From Peromyscus leucopus (lineage: Eukaryota > Chordata > Mammalia > Rodentia > Cricetidae): a DNA stretch of 64,000 nt. The DNA lies in contig NC_051068.1 in the NCBI RefSeq assembly GCF_004664715.2, forward strand, positions 15,069,798 through 15,133,797. Direction: 5' to 3'. The translations under genes were made by a program, and so were the position numbers. The notes beneath the pieces were generated by a model. The model did no database searches, had not been told where the DNA came from, and saw only the letters and a program-made list of their open reading frames with translations. This document shows positions 11,293 to 20,816 of this stretch, piece by piece. The stretch's first letter is position 1, and every line of letters begins with the position of its first letter.

Positions 11293-12520
11293 GACAAAAA
11301 TGTGGGCCAAGTTTTTGCCACTAAATTTGTGTCTGTTGCAGTTTATGTGTTTGTGAATCAAAAACAGCGGCTCCTCAGGCAAGCACAGCCTTGCAGGTCC
11401 TGAGGTCTGACAGGGCTTGTGAACCAGTTAGTAGAAGGGCCACCTCAGTAAACAGGTGTGTGCACACTGGCAGTGTGGCTGAGGGATCTGTTTCAGTGTG
11501 GCGTGTTGGTATGTTCAAGGAACCAGATCAAAAGAGGTGGAATTTTAATCCCAGGCACATGAGCCAAAGTGCAGTTAACCGACCCCTCCCCACAGCACGA
11601 TCCAGTGTTCAGTCAGTGACCTGAAGAAGAAACAGTGGGACCTGAAGAAGAAACAGGCATATGAGGAAAAGGTCTCAGCCACAGGCGGACCAAGGGACAG
11701 GACACCCCAAAGAAAAGAATTCTGTTCCCTGCGACAGGCAGATTTCAAGACATAGTCTTTCCCATGATGCCATGGATGGGATTGAGAGGCTAAATGAGGT
11801 GTCCAAACAGGATACTCTGGCCGTGATGTCTGTGACTTCAACTGAGATAATGCCTCAGAAACTGGCAGGTGAGGAAAGATGACCGGAAATGAAAGGAAAA
11901 TAAATCAGGAGGAAGTAACTGTTATTACTAAGGAAATGGGGTGGGGCTGGGGAGGGAGTGAAAAAAAAAAAAAGATCAACTGGTTGGGTCTGAATTCATC
12001 TTTGAAATAACAAGAGTCCAGAAGATTAGACATAGGTGAAAAAGTTTGATCAAGACTCCCAGCTGGAATTCTAAAGCGGAATCAGAAAAAGCTCTAAGAG
12101 CAGTACATTGAGTTTGGCAATATTAAGCATGCAAGGTGAATGTTAATGCACTGGGCAGAGCTGTATTCTCCTCAATCCCCACCCAAGAGGCTCAGACTAG
12201 AAAGTTCAATGACTTGTTTGTGACCTAAGGTTGACGGCAGGATAATCTATGGGGCAGACGAGGCCCAGTGCTCATTCAGCCATGCCCAGCCTGTGGACGC
12301 TACGGTGTGGACTGTACCATACTATCAGTGCTGGGGGGGGGGACCACAGGCACCGTTTTGAAAAAAAAAAGAACCCCCTCTTGTTCTCTGTCACCACCTA
12401 TATCTTGGCCCCTTCTCCACCTTCCACACTTAGGGGAAGCAGAAAATGAACGAAGCGAGTGGCAGTCAGAGAAGAGCCGGAAGGTGCCTGTTACAGGAGA
12501 CTGTATTGAAGACTAAAGGA
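11293..12520. other. Unassigned sequence with a 21-bp tandem duplication
   Basis: No gene can be supported. At 11618-11656 an 18-bp core (gacctgaagaagaaacag) occurs twice with a 21-bp period. The duplicated part is an exact multiple of three and would read DLKKKQW-DLKKKQ. A 'cccctccccacag' acceptor-like site lies at 11583-11595. An in-frame stop follows at about 11753. I found no matching exon family, so this is not called as a gene. Confidence 0.4.
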
Positions 12521-12655
12521 AACCAGCCGGACATGATGGCGTATGAGTATAATCCCGGCCCTCTAGAGGACACGGTAGGAGGGCGGGACTTCGGGAGCAG
12601 CCTGGGAGCTATAGCAAGACCCCGTCAAAATGAACAAACAGCAAAAGCAAAATAG
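12521..12655 (+). repeat. B1-family SINE, old
   Basis: 'ccagccggacatgatggcg', 'ataatcccggccctc', 'gagcagcctgggagctata' and 'gcaagaccccgtc' follow the B1/7SL order, with an A-rich end. Diverged from young B1 copies. Confidence 0.7.
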
Positions 12656-12752
12656 CCCAAACTATCAAATGGCTGCTTTTCACAAAGAAAGACAGTAAGG
12701 GGAAGTTGGTCCAACTGCCTAATAATAAAGTAGAAACAAGTGTCAGAGGTGA

Positions 12753-12870
12753 CATATATATATATAATACACATATATATATATATACAACACACACATA
12801 CATATATATGTGTGTATATGTACATATATCTCAGAAGTTTTATATGTATTTATATGTATATCATATATGA
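12753..12870. repeat. TA/CA microsatellite
   Basis: Alternating ta, ca and tg dinucleotides with short interruptions. It abuts the next LTR and replaces the part of that LTR that should lie here, so it may have grown within or next to the LTR. Confidence 0.85.
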
Positions 12871-12871
12871 A

Positions 12872-13156
12872 AGCATCTAATTGGGCTTAGGGTTCCAAAG
12901 GGTTAAAGTCCATGATGGCAGAGTAGAAGAGTAAAGGTGTGGTCACAAGAGCTGAGAGCTCACATCTTGATCTGCAACAAGGAGGCAGAGAGCACTGTGG
13001 GAATAGCGTTAGCTTTTGAATCTTCAAGCCCTCCCCAGTGACAGATTTCCCCCAACAAGTCCACACTTCCTAATCATTCCTAAACACTCCCAACTGGGGA
13101 CCAAGTTTCAAACATTTGAGGCCATTGAGTGTCATTATTGTTCAAACCGCCACAGA
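12872..13156 (-). repeat. MaLR-type LTR, partial, antisense
   Basis: Plus-strand text 'gttaaagtccatgatggcag', 'ctcacatcttgatctgcaac' and 'ttcaaaccgccaca' is the reverse complement of a rodent ERVL-MaLR LTR (MT/ORR1-like). The 5' start of the LTR is at the right end; its 3' end is missing and the microsatellite stands in its place. The same family recurs at 26466-26818 and 32639-33118. Confidence 0.7.
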
Positions 13157-13204
13157 ATGTTTCCTTCTGCAAGCTGGCAGAGTGAAAATTAACTACTTTG
13201 TCGG

Positions 13205-14830
13205 GCGGAACCTTTCAGTGTAATTCTGGTTGTCGACTCTTGCTCTCTCTACTTTTGAAGTCTTATCTAGGGATATAGACTGTGCAAATATCCTGTGTTT
13301 CCCTGTGTCTTATTCGGCTCCAACACTACGCCTCCAGTATGGATTTGCTCAGGTTTCTTGGCTGCTTGAAGCCTTTTGTGCTCTCAACATGAACTTGGGG
13401 TGTTTTCTCAGGTTACATAAAGCTATTCTTGGTGTTAAAGTCACCCACTGTTACACTGGGGCCTAAATCTTCTCTTTATGCCTAGTAGTGCTTTGTTTTT
13501 CACAAAACTAGGTGCTGTTCCAACACCGAGGGCGTACTAAGGTATATTTCGTTCTGATTTTCCTCTAGTGGCTTTCACTGTGTTTTGCTTACTCCTTCTG
13601 ACTTTTTTTGTAGACTTCATAGTCTACTGTGCTAATAATACTTTTTCCTTATTTCTCATTGACTCAACTCTTTTTCTACCAGGATTTCTTAAAATGGCAT
13701 TTACTAAATTCTTTTCTGGGTATAGGATTTTTGTAATGCTGGTCTAGAGGTCATGAACTCCCTTAATTTGTCCTTTTTCTGGAAGGTCTTTATTTCTCCT
13801 TCAGTCGTGAAGGACAACCTTGATGTATTCAACAATCTTGCTTGGTAGTTGTTTTCTCCTAGAGCCTTAAATATATCATTCTGTGTCCTCCTGAAATTCA
13901 GAGTTCTTCCTGAGGAATTTACTGTTTGTCTGATGTATTTGCCTTTAAATATTACTTGACATCTCTCTCTTACAGATTGTAATCTGTCTTTGTCCTATGC
14001 TTTTTAACAACTTAATAGTATGTTGTGATGGCATACTTCTATGGTCACGTGTGTCTGAGGTTCTGGTACTTGGATGTAGATGTCTTTCTCAACACTGGCC
14101 AAGTTTCCTGCTGTAATTTTGCTGAAGAGATCTTCTATGCCCCCAAACTTCTTGTAGCCCTTCTCCCTCAGCCATGCCAATGAAACAAATATTTGATTGT
14201 TTTTTTAGGGTGTCCCAGAGCTCTTACATTTTTCTTTACCTTTTTACTTCTCTTTTGTTCTTTCTGTCTTGGCCCTAACAACTCAAAAGATCAGACTTCA
14301 AACTTGGGTGGGTTTTCCTCTACATGATCTGATCTGTTGCTACCAAGGTTGCCAGTCACTGCTTCTATCTGGCCATTAGAACGTCTAATGTCTTCAGTAA
14401 TTCCTGTCCAGTTCTCTTTCAGACCCTGCTGCATTCTTTAACTCATTTAACTATTTGTGTTCTTTTTTTTCATCTTTTTCTTGTATTTCTATGTTGAGAA
14501 TCGTTCGTTTGTTAGGATGTGTATTATTTATGATATTAGGTAATGGCTTCCTTAGTGACTTTTTCTTGACAGTGTGTCTTGAGAAGTTCCCATCCTAGTT
14601 TTGACCCACAGCACTATGGAGAGATCATTCTAGAGTGAGGAAAAAGCAAGTGTCAAGATCTTGAGCTGTGACAAAGTTCGGTGTACCTGTCCCTGGTGAG
14701 CGCAATCCGATGCTGGGATTCTCTCATTGTGTCCTGATCTCCAAGGCTAAATCTCTCAGTGTGCTTTTTCCTCACATGACCCTGACATGGCAGAACTACA
14801 GTTAGAAAGTGGTGAGCTGTATGCTCAGGT
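13205..14830 (-). mobile_element. L1 5' part, antisense (ORF2 start, ORF1, 5' UTR)
   Basis: T-rich plus-strand sequence reads as the reverse complement of an old L1. 'ttctggaaggtctttatttc' and the following 200 bp match the ORF1/ORF2 junction area of rodent L1s, and the part to the right fits ORF1 and 5' UTR. All frames are broken, and no ORF2 catalytic region is present. Confidence 0.65.
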
Positions 14831-15340
14831 GGGGGCCAGCATTTTTATGGTTTTCAAATGGAGTTCTTTGCTTGGGGTCCAAGGCCAGTCATCATGGCAA
14901 CAGTCCAATATCAAGCAATAAGGCAGCTGAAAAACACATGCTTAGAAGCTCTTATCAAAAAATACCTATTTAAATTCATTGTTGTAATTGTCTCCTTTCT
15001 GGCTAGGATACACATCTTAAAAATATGGACGTAAGTTAAGTGTGAAGAAGTCAAGCAATGGTCCTAGAGGAAATAAGGATTTCCAGTCTCAAAGACCTAA
15101 AGACAAATGTAGACCTGGGTTTAGTGACCGAGGTTTATTGGTACCGTTTATAGCACTTCATATATAGTTTTAATTTTCTTCCTTTCCTTCAGAGTATCTC
15201 TACTCTTTTGAGGATCCTAATGGATCAAGCTGAAGATTCCACTTTTGACATGTTTAATAATTTCTATTCTTTTAAGGAAGCATTCAATCCAATTGTTTGA
15301 TTATTTCGTTTGTTTACTTTTCTGAAGATTTTTTTCAGAA
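14831..15340. other. Unassigned sequence
   Basis: Nothing recognisable, although the left part could be diverged L1 5' UTR. Confidence 0.4.
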
Positions 15341-15564
15341 ATAAAGATTTATTTATTTTTATTTTATGTGTATAGGTGTTTTGCCTGCATGTAATGTCTG
15401 TGTGCCATGTGTGTACAATGCCTGCAGACCAGAAGAGGGCATCAGATCCCCTGGAACTGCAGTTATAGACTGTTGTTAGCTGCTATGTGGGTGCTGAGAA
15501 TCAAAACTAGGTCCTTTGGAAGAGCTGCAATTGCTCTTAACCACTGGGCCATCACTCCAGCCCC
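15341..15564 (-). repeat. B3-type SINE, antisense
   Basis: It runs from 'aaagatttatttattttta' through 'gcatcagatcccctggaac' to 'ccatcactccagcccc'. Near full length (about 220 bp) and antisense to the window. Confidence 0.85.
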
Positions 15565-15574
15565 GTTTGTTTAC

Positions 15575-15690
15575 TTTTTGAGACAGGGTTTTATGTAGCT
15601 CAGGCTTTTCTTAAGTTTACTTTGTAGCCAAGAATGACCTTGAACTCCTGATCCACCTGCTTCAGTCTCCCAAATGCTGGGAAGAAATGT
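15575..15690 (-). repeat. B1 SINE, antisense
   Basis: 'tttttgagacagggtttta' followed by 'aatgaccttgaactcctgat' and 'caaatgctggga' is an antisense B1. It lies 10 bp from the antisense B3, so the two form a SINE pair. Confidence 0.75.
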
Positions 15691-16077
15691 ACAATATTAG
15701 GTAGTATCATCATTTTATTTACTTATCTAATCTCCAGTATTGATGCTTTCCTTATTTTTCAGTCATCTAAATGAAGTTTTAAGTATCAAATGTAATAAAA
15801 ATTACTCAAATACTTTACAAATCCTCCTATACAGAGGCATTTGGGTGATGGAGACTCAATTCTCACTTCCTAGTTGTATTACCACATATAGAAATGGTCA
15901 TTAATTAAGGCAATAAGAGCTATGGAAGATACAAATGTCAAACATGACTGACTTGGTGGGTCATTCATACTTAGTTCTCATGTTTACAGTGATTTAGAAA
16001 CAAACCAGACACTGGAAAGCTGCTAATAAGAACCAAAAAAGTACAAAAAATTCAAAAACAAAGAAAAGCAAAATTTT
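15691..16077. other. Unassigned sequence
   Basis: Nothing recognisable. Confidence 0.5.
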
Positions 16078-16200
16078 TAGGCAGGTCTTGTAGTCCATGC
16101 CTTTCACCTCAGCACTTGGGAAACAGGTAAGTGGATCACTGGCAGGCAGAGGTAATGAGTCCAAGGCCACACTGGTCTACATAGTGAGAACTTGTATGAA
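16078..16200 (+). repeat. B1 SINE
   Basis: 'ccatgcctttcacctcagca', 'aggcagaggtaatgagtcc' and 'aaggccacactggtctac' follow B1 order in plus orientation. Diverged. Confidence 0.75.
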
Positions 16201-16379
16201 ATAATCCTATCAATTTGGGGCCACTTAGTAGAGACACATTCATGTAAATATCTAAACTAATTCTTGAGGATAGGGCCAGGAACTGATTTCTAAAACTGAC
16301 AGGGACTAAGATGTGGTTTCTTCAGCAACATGCTTTCCAAGGAAGCACAGAGAGCTGAATTCAGTCTCTCGCATCCAAG

Positions 16380-16470
16380 TAACCAGACTGTTCTCCTGTA
16401 ATCCCAGAGCTGGGGAGCTGGAGACAGGAGGAGCCGTTTGGTTCAACCAGCCTGTTTAGCTGAATCAGTG
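16380..16470 (+). repeat. B4-type SINE fragment
   Basis: 'tgtaatcccagagctgggga', 'gagacaggaggagcc' and 'accagcctgtttagc' resemble the right half of a B4/RSINE1 element. The left half was not found. Confidence 0.45.
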
Positions 16471-16504
16471 TGCTCTAATCACACAGATTCTTCTGTTTCT
16501 TTAT

Positions 16505-16595
16505 GTTCTTTCTCTTAACAAACAAACAAAACATAAACAAAAGATAAATAAGACCAAACAAAAAAAAAATCCAAAACAACAACAAAAATGGAACC
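16505..16595 (+). repeat. A-rich CAAA-type low-complexity tract
   Basis: Runs of aaca, caaa and poly-A. The minus-strand frames with Phe-rich stretches across it come from this composition. Confidence 0.8.
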
Positions 16596-16614
16596 AAAAG
16601 CCCCCAACCCTTCC

Positions 16615-17810
16615 CCCGAAACCATGGAGCTTCTTTGTGTTGCCCACCCACTCTTGGGCATGGGGCCTGCCCTGGTGAGTGGTTGGTATACTCAGTGACA
16701 GCCAATTGGGAAGATGTGACTTTCTCCCCCTCAGCAGGTACCAATTGCCAATGGCTTCTTGGTTACAGGTGGGACTGAATGTACACATCCCTCTCAGTGT
16801 TAGGTCATTCGTTGTCTTGCTTGAACCTGCGTGTGGGTCTTGTCTGCCCTGCCTCAGTCTCTGTGTGTCCGCATGGGTCCTGTTGTATCTGCAAGACACT
16901 GCTTCCTTGGAGTCACCCACCACCTCTGGCTCCTACAATCTTTGAACCTTCTTTTCTCTCTGTGACCTGAGGGGAGGGGTTTGATGAAGACTCCTCATTT
17001 AGGACTGCATGCTCCAAAGTCTTTCCATCCCCCACATTATCCAATTGTGGGGCTGTGTTCTAATCTTCACCCATTTCTAGAAGCTTCTTTGATGAGGGCT
17101 GAGCAAGGCACTGCTCTACAGGTAAAGCAACTGTCATTACAAGTCATTTTATTCTATGTTTCTTTAGCACAATAATGGTACTAGGTTTCCACCAAGGCCC
17201 ATGACCTATCTACTCTCAGATTCTTGGTCACTTTAGCAGTGTCAGGGGTAAGTTCCAACTCATATAGTGGACCTCAGATCCCACCAAAAAGTGGTTGGCT
17301 TCTCTTACAACATTTGTGCCATTACATTGTGTAGTTTTATAGCAAATTGACACAAGCTAGAGTCATCAGGGAGCAGGGATCCTCAATTGAGAAAATCCTT
17401 CCATGAGATCTGGTTGCAGGCAAGCCTTAAGGCATTTTCTTAGTTAGCAATTCATGGAGAAGGGCTCAGCCCATTGTGGGTGGGGCCATCCCTGGGCTGA
17501 TGGTCCTGGGTTCTATAAGAAAGTAGGCTGAGCAAGCCATGGGGAGCAAGTCAGTAAGCAGCACCCCTCCATGGCCTCTGCATCAGCTTCTGCCTTCAGG
17601 TTCCTGCCCTCTTTGAGTTCCCATCCTGACTTGCTTTGATGATGAGCAGTGACATGGAAGCGTAAGCCAAATCAACCCTTTCCTCCTCAAGCTGCAACAG
17701 AAACCCTGACTGAGACAGGCATTATTGCAGCGGTATAGCTCTCACTGAACTGGAACTTACACACTAGCCAGACTTTTAAGGCATTGGGTTCCAGGGGTTT
17801 TCCTGTCCCT
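16615..17810 (-). repeat. L1 3' UTR, antisense, split by an LTR
   Basis: 'agaagcttctttgatgaggg', 'agtggttggcttctcttaca' and 'catttgtgccatta' are the reverse complement of the long rodent L1 3' UTR. The match stops at about 17324 and resumes at 'cattattgcagc' (17720), with an LTR between, so the LTR inserted into an existing L1 copy. Confidence 0.75.
17325..17719 (+). mobile_element. Lone ERVL-type LTR inside L1
   Basis: 'attgacacaagctagagtca', 'agcccattgtgggtggggc', 'tataagaaagtaggctgagc' and 'acagaaaccctgactgaga' are the landmarks of an ERVL-class rodent LTR (RMER15-like; name from memory). A 5-bp catta occurs at 17320-17324 and 17720-17724, the size expected for this class. The implied ends are not a clean tg...ca, so the exact edges are uncertain. 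No interior follows, so it is a solo LTR. Confidence 0.75.
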
Positions 17811-17814
17811 GATC

Positions 17815-17932
17815 CCCTCCCTCAGCACTAGGGTTATAGATATGCATCATGCCTGCCTTCTCTGTGCATGGGTATTGGGAACTGAAGCCAGGTCCCCAGC
17901 TTGAGAGGCAAAGACGTCACTGACAGCCGCCT
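17815..17932 (-). repeat. B4-type SINE fragment, antisense
   Basis: 'gggttatagatatgcatcat', 'gggtattgggaactgaagcc' and 'aggtccccagcttgag' resemble the middle of an antisense B4/RSINE1. The head is degraded. Confidence 0.45.
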
Positions 17933-17994
17933 CCCCACTCCCCACTACTATACCTTTTCATCTAATCTCAGTTTTCCTGACGACTCTTTCGTTG

Positions 17995-18205
17995 TTGTTT
18001 GATGAATTTATCTTTATTTTATGCACATGTATGTTTCGCCTGAATTCAAGTCTGTATACTGGTGCCTGAGTCCAGAAGGAGGCTTGAGATACCTTGGAAC
18101 TGGAGTTACAGATGTTTCTGAGCCACCATGTAGGTGCTGGCAACCAAACCCAGGTCTCTGCAAGAGAAATAAGTGCTCTTAATCATAGAGCTAACTCGAG
18201 CCCCC
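17995..18205 (-). repeat. B3-type SINE, antisense
   Basis: 'tttatgcacatgtatgtttc', 'ccttggaactggagttacag' and 'ccaccatgtaggtgctgg' run in antisense B3 order, ending near 'gagccccc'. Confidence 0.75.
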
Positions 18206-18818
18206 TCCCCTGATCATTCTTCAAAGAAGCTTTTTCATCATGAAAAATTTCAGATGTATGCACAAAAGTAGGTCAAAGTCATGTAGGGAACTCCCAGCTA
18301 TCCATCACCCTTTGATAATGATTAATTTATAAGGAACAATGAGTTCATTTTAATCTTACCGACTTCTTCCCCCACCTTGAAACATGCCCAGGCATCATAT
18401 TTTATCTGTAGTCATCTCTAAATGATAAAAGTCTTTAAAAAACCTAACTACAAGCTATTATCACTCTAAAAAAGTGACAATTTTAATATGATTAAATATA
18501 CATTCAGTATTCAGTGTTCAAATTCCTCAAAAAGTCGTCTTTTGAAAAGGTTTCCGGTTAAATCAAGAATTAAGGAAAATAATGTCCACTCACAAAATGG
18601 CTGCTATGTCTTTCAAACCTCTGAATTTAAGTTCTTTCTCAGCTCCTTCCCTTTCTACCTCCCTTTCTTTGTTGAAGGAGCCTGCTTCTTTATCCCGCAG
18701 TTTGTTATGCAGATTTTCCGCAGCAGAGGTTGGGTACTATGTCTGTGGTGGTCTTCTGCTTCTTGTGACCTTCCTTAGAAGGGCACATGTAGTTGTTCTG
18801 AGGTGTGTCGGTTTATAG
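18206..18818. other. Unassigned sequence
   Basis: No gene or clear repeat. Two overlapping plus-strand frames of 78-96 codons (18488-18818) lack domain signals. Confidence 0.5.
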
Positions 18819-19237
18819 TGGTTGGTTCTTAGATCAATTTGATATAAACTAGGGTCATCTGGGAAGAAGGAATCTCAGTTGAGAAAATGTCTCCTAGGAA
18901 GGTGAGAAGATGCCTCCTAGGATTGATCTGTAAGCATGTCTGTAGGGCATTTTCTTGGCTAATGCTTGATAGGGGAGGGCCCAGCCCATTGTGGGTGGTG
19001 CCACCCCTGGGCAGGTTGTCTTGGGGCATATAAGAAAATAAACTGAGTAAGCCAGGGAGAGCAAGCCAGTAAGCAGTTAAGCCAGAGTCTCTGCTCCAGT
19101 TCCTGCCTTCAGGTTCCTGCTCATAGTTCCTCCACTGGCTTCCCTCAGTGATGGACCTCAAAGCTGGGAGCTTTCCTTTCCCAAGTTGATTTTGGTCATG
19201 GTGTTTTATCACAGCAGTAGAAACCCTACCTATGACA
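18819..19237 (+). repeat. 5' LTR, ERVL type
   Basis: It contains 'ctagggtcatctgggaagaa', 'agcccattgtgggtggtgcc', 'catataagaaaataaactga' and ends near 'aaccctacctatgaca'. About 419 bp. Same family as 17325-17719 and 20405-20816. Confidence 0.8.
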
Positions 19238-20404
19238 GAAATTGGTACCAGGTCACGGTGTATTACTGTGACAGAACTGACCATGTGGCTTTGGGGGTGT
19301 GTGTGTGAAAGGACTTTGGAACTTTGGGCTGGAAAAGCCATTGAGTGCTCAGAGCTCAGTGGGCTGTTCTGAGTGAGCTTGGAAGAAAAGCATGCTGAGA
19401 GCGGTGTAGACAATGGAAGTCAGCTTCTGAAATTCCTGAGTGAAGTTTGAGAGTCCCTTAAAGACTCTATCATGGCCATTTGATATTTGGAGCTTTAATA
19501 GTCTGTAATTGTGATCAGCTGGATCTGAAGAGTTAGAAGTGATGACTAACTGACCATCATCATTAAGGCAAACTCTTCTGGAGCTCAGCACACAGAACCT
19601 GTGGTCCAGAGGGACCCGAGAGGCTGCATCTCATGTTGCCAGCTGAACTGGGTAATGAACTACCCAGGTGGTACTGGTTTTGAAGGTATGAGGGGTTCAA
19701 GGAGGGCACTGAGGCTTGGCATTGAGTGGGAGGGCTAGAGTCCCTGAAAAAGAGGATGGGAGAGGCCATTGGTAAACATGCTACAGTTGCAGTAGAAGGT
19801 GGCATGGCAGGAATTTGAAGCTTGGCACCCTGCAGAGAACCCAGGGCAGGCTATCGGGGAAAGTTCAGCCCAGCTGCAGCAGGAAATCCTAACGTTTTAG
19901 AGATATCAGTTCCATGGGATGACTGCCGAGGACAGTAGCTGCTGGGAAGTGGCTTTGGCCTGAGCCTGGGAGACAAGCTGTATATGCTGTGAGAAGTGAA
20001 GTGGAGAAGAAGTGGAGCTAGCTCCCCAGGCCCTTCAGAGCCCAGAGGATTGCTGAATGCCAAGCACCGAACTTTTTACACAGTAAAAAGGTTTTTGTTG
20101 TTGTTGTTTTTTGTTTGTTTGTTTGCTTTGATCTGATTGTAACTGTGCCCTGGTTCTTTCCTCTTGGAGTAAGAGAGTATTTAACATTTTTATCCTACAG
20201 GAGCCCACAGTCGAGAGACTGAATTTTCAGAGACTATGGATTTTTAGAGTCAGAACTTTTTATGTATTTAAAGTCTTCAAGATTGTGAGACTTTTAAAGT
20301 TGAAATGCTTTATATTGTGATATTAATATTCACATGCTATCTTGGAGACAATAAGGAAGGAAAAGTTATGGCTTTAATAAGTGATGTGTTCATGAGTCAA
20401 ATTT
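19238..20404 (+). mobile_element. Interior of ERVL-type element, non-coding
   Basis: It starts with the Leu-type primer site and has a gttt-repeat at 20094-20125. Antisense frames in this region are not supported as genes. No capsid, polymerase or integrase motif was recognised. Confidence 0.65.
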
Positions 20405-20816
20405 TGCTGGCTAGATTTTATGTCAACTTGACACAAGCTAGGGTCATCTGGGAAGAAGGAATCTTAATCAAGAGAATGTCTCTTTAGGATTGGCCTGCAG
20501 GCAAGTTTGTAGGCAATTTTCTTTACTGATGATTGATGTGGGAGGGCCCAGTGGTTGGTGCCACCTCTGTGCAGGTGGTCCTGGGATGATTAAGAAAATA
20601 AAGTAAATGGGCTAGGGAGAGCAAGCCTAGGAGAGCAAGCCAGCGAGCAGTGTTCCTCCATGGCTTTGAATTAATTCCTGCCTCTAGTTTCCTGCTTTGA
20701 GTGTTTGCTTTTACTTCTTTCAATGATAGAACTAAAAATTGAAATGCTGCCCCCTCCACCAACAGCTGATTTTGATTATGATGTTTATCATAGCAATAGA
20801 ATCCCCAACTAAGACA
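20405..20816 (+). repeat. 3' LTR, ERVL type
   Basis: 'tgctggctagattttatgtc', 'aacttgacacaagctagggt' and the end 'atccccaactaagaca' mark a complete LTR. It has a small internal duplication of 'gagagcaagcc' around 20616-20642. Confidence 0.8.

Larger units (their letters stand above)
18819..20816 (+). mobile_element. Two-LTR non-autonomous ERVL-type element
   Basis: Two direct LTR copies (18819-19237 and 20405-20816) flank 1167 bp. Right after the 5' LTR, 'ttggtaccag' (19242-19251) matches the start of a Leu-type primer site, the usual primer of ERVL-class elements. The interior has no long reading frame with retroviral motifs. I could not find a convincing 5-bp target duplication. It is therefore a short non-autonomous provirus whose outer ends have drifted. 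Confidence 0.75.

Noticed and set aside
18829..19413. 194-codon minus-strand frame, one of the longest without N
   Set aside because: Lies antisense over an ERVL-type LTR and its interior; related LTR copies do not keep it open.
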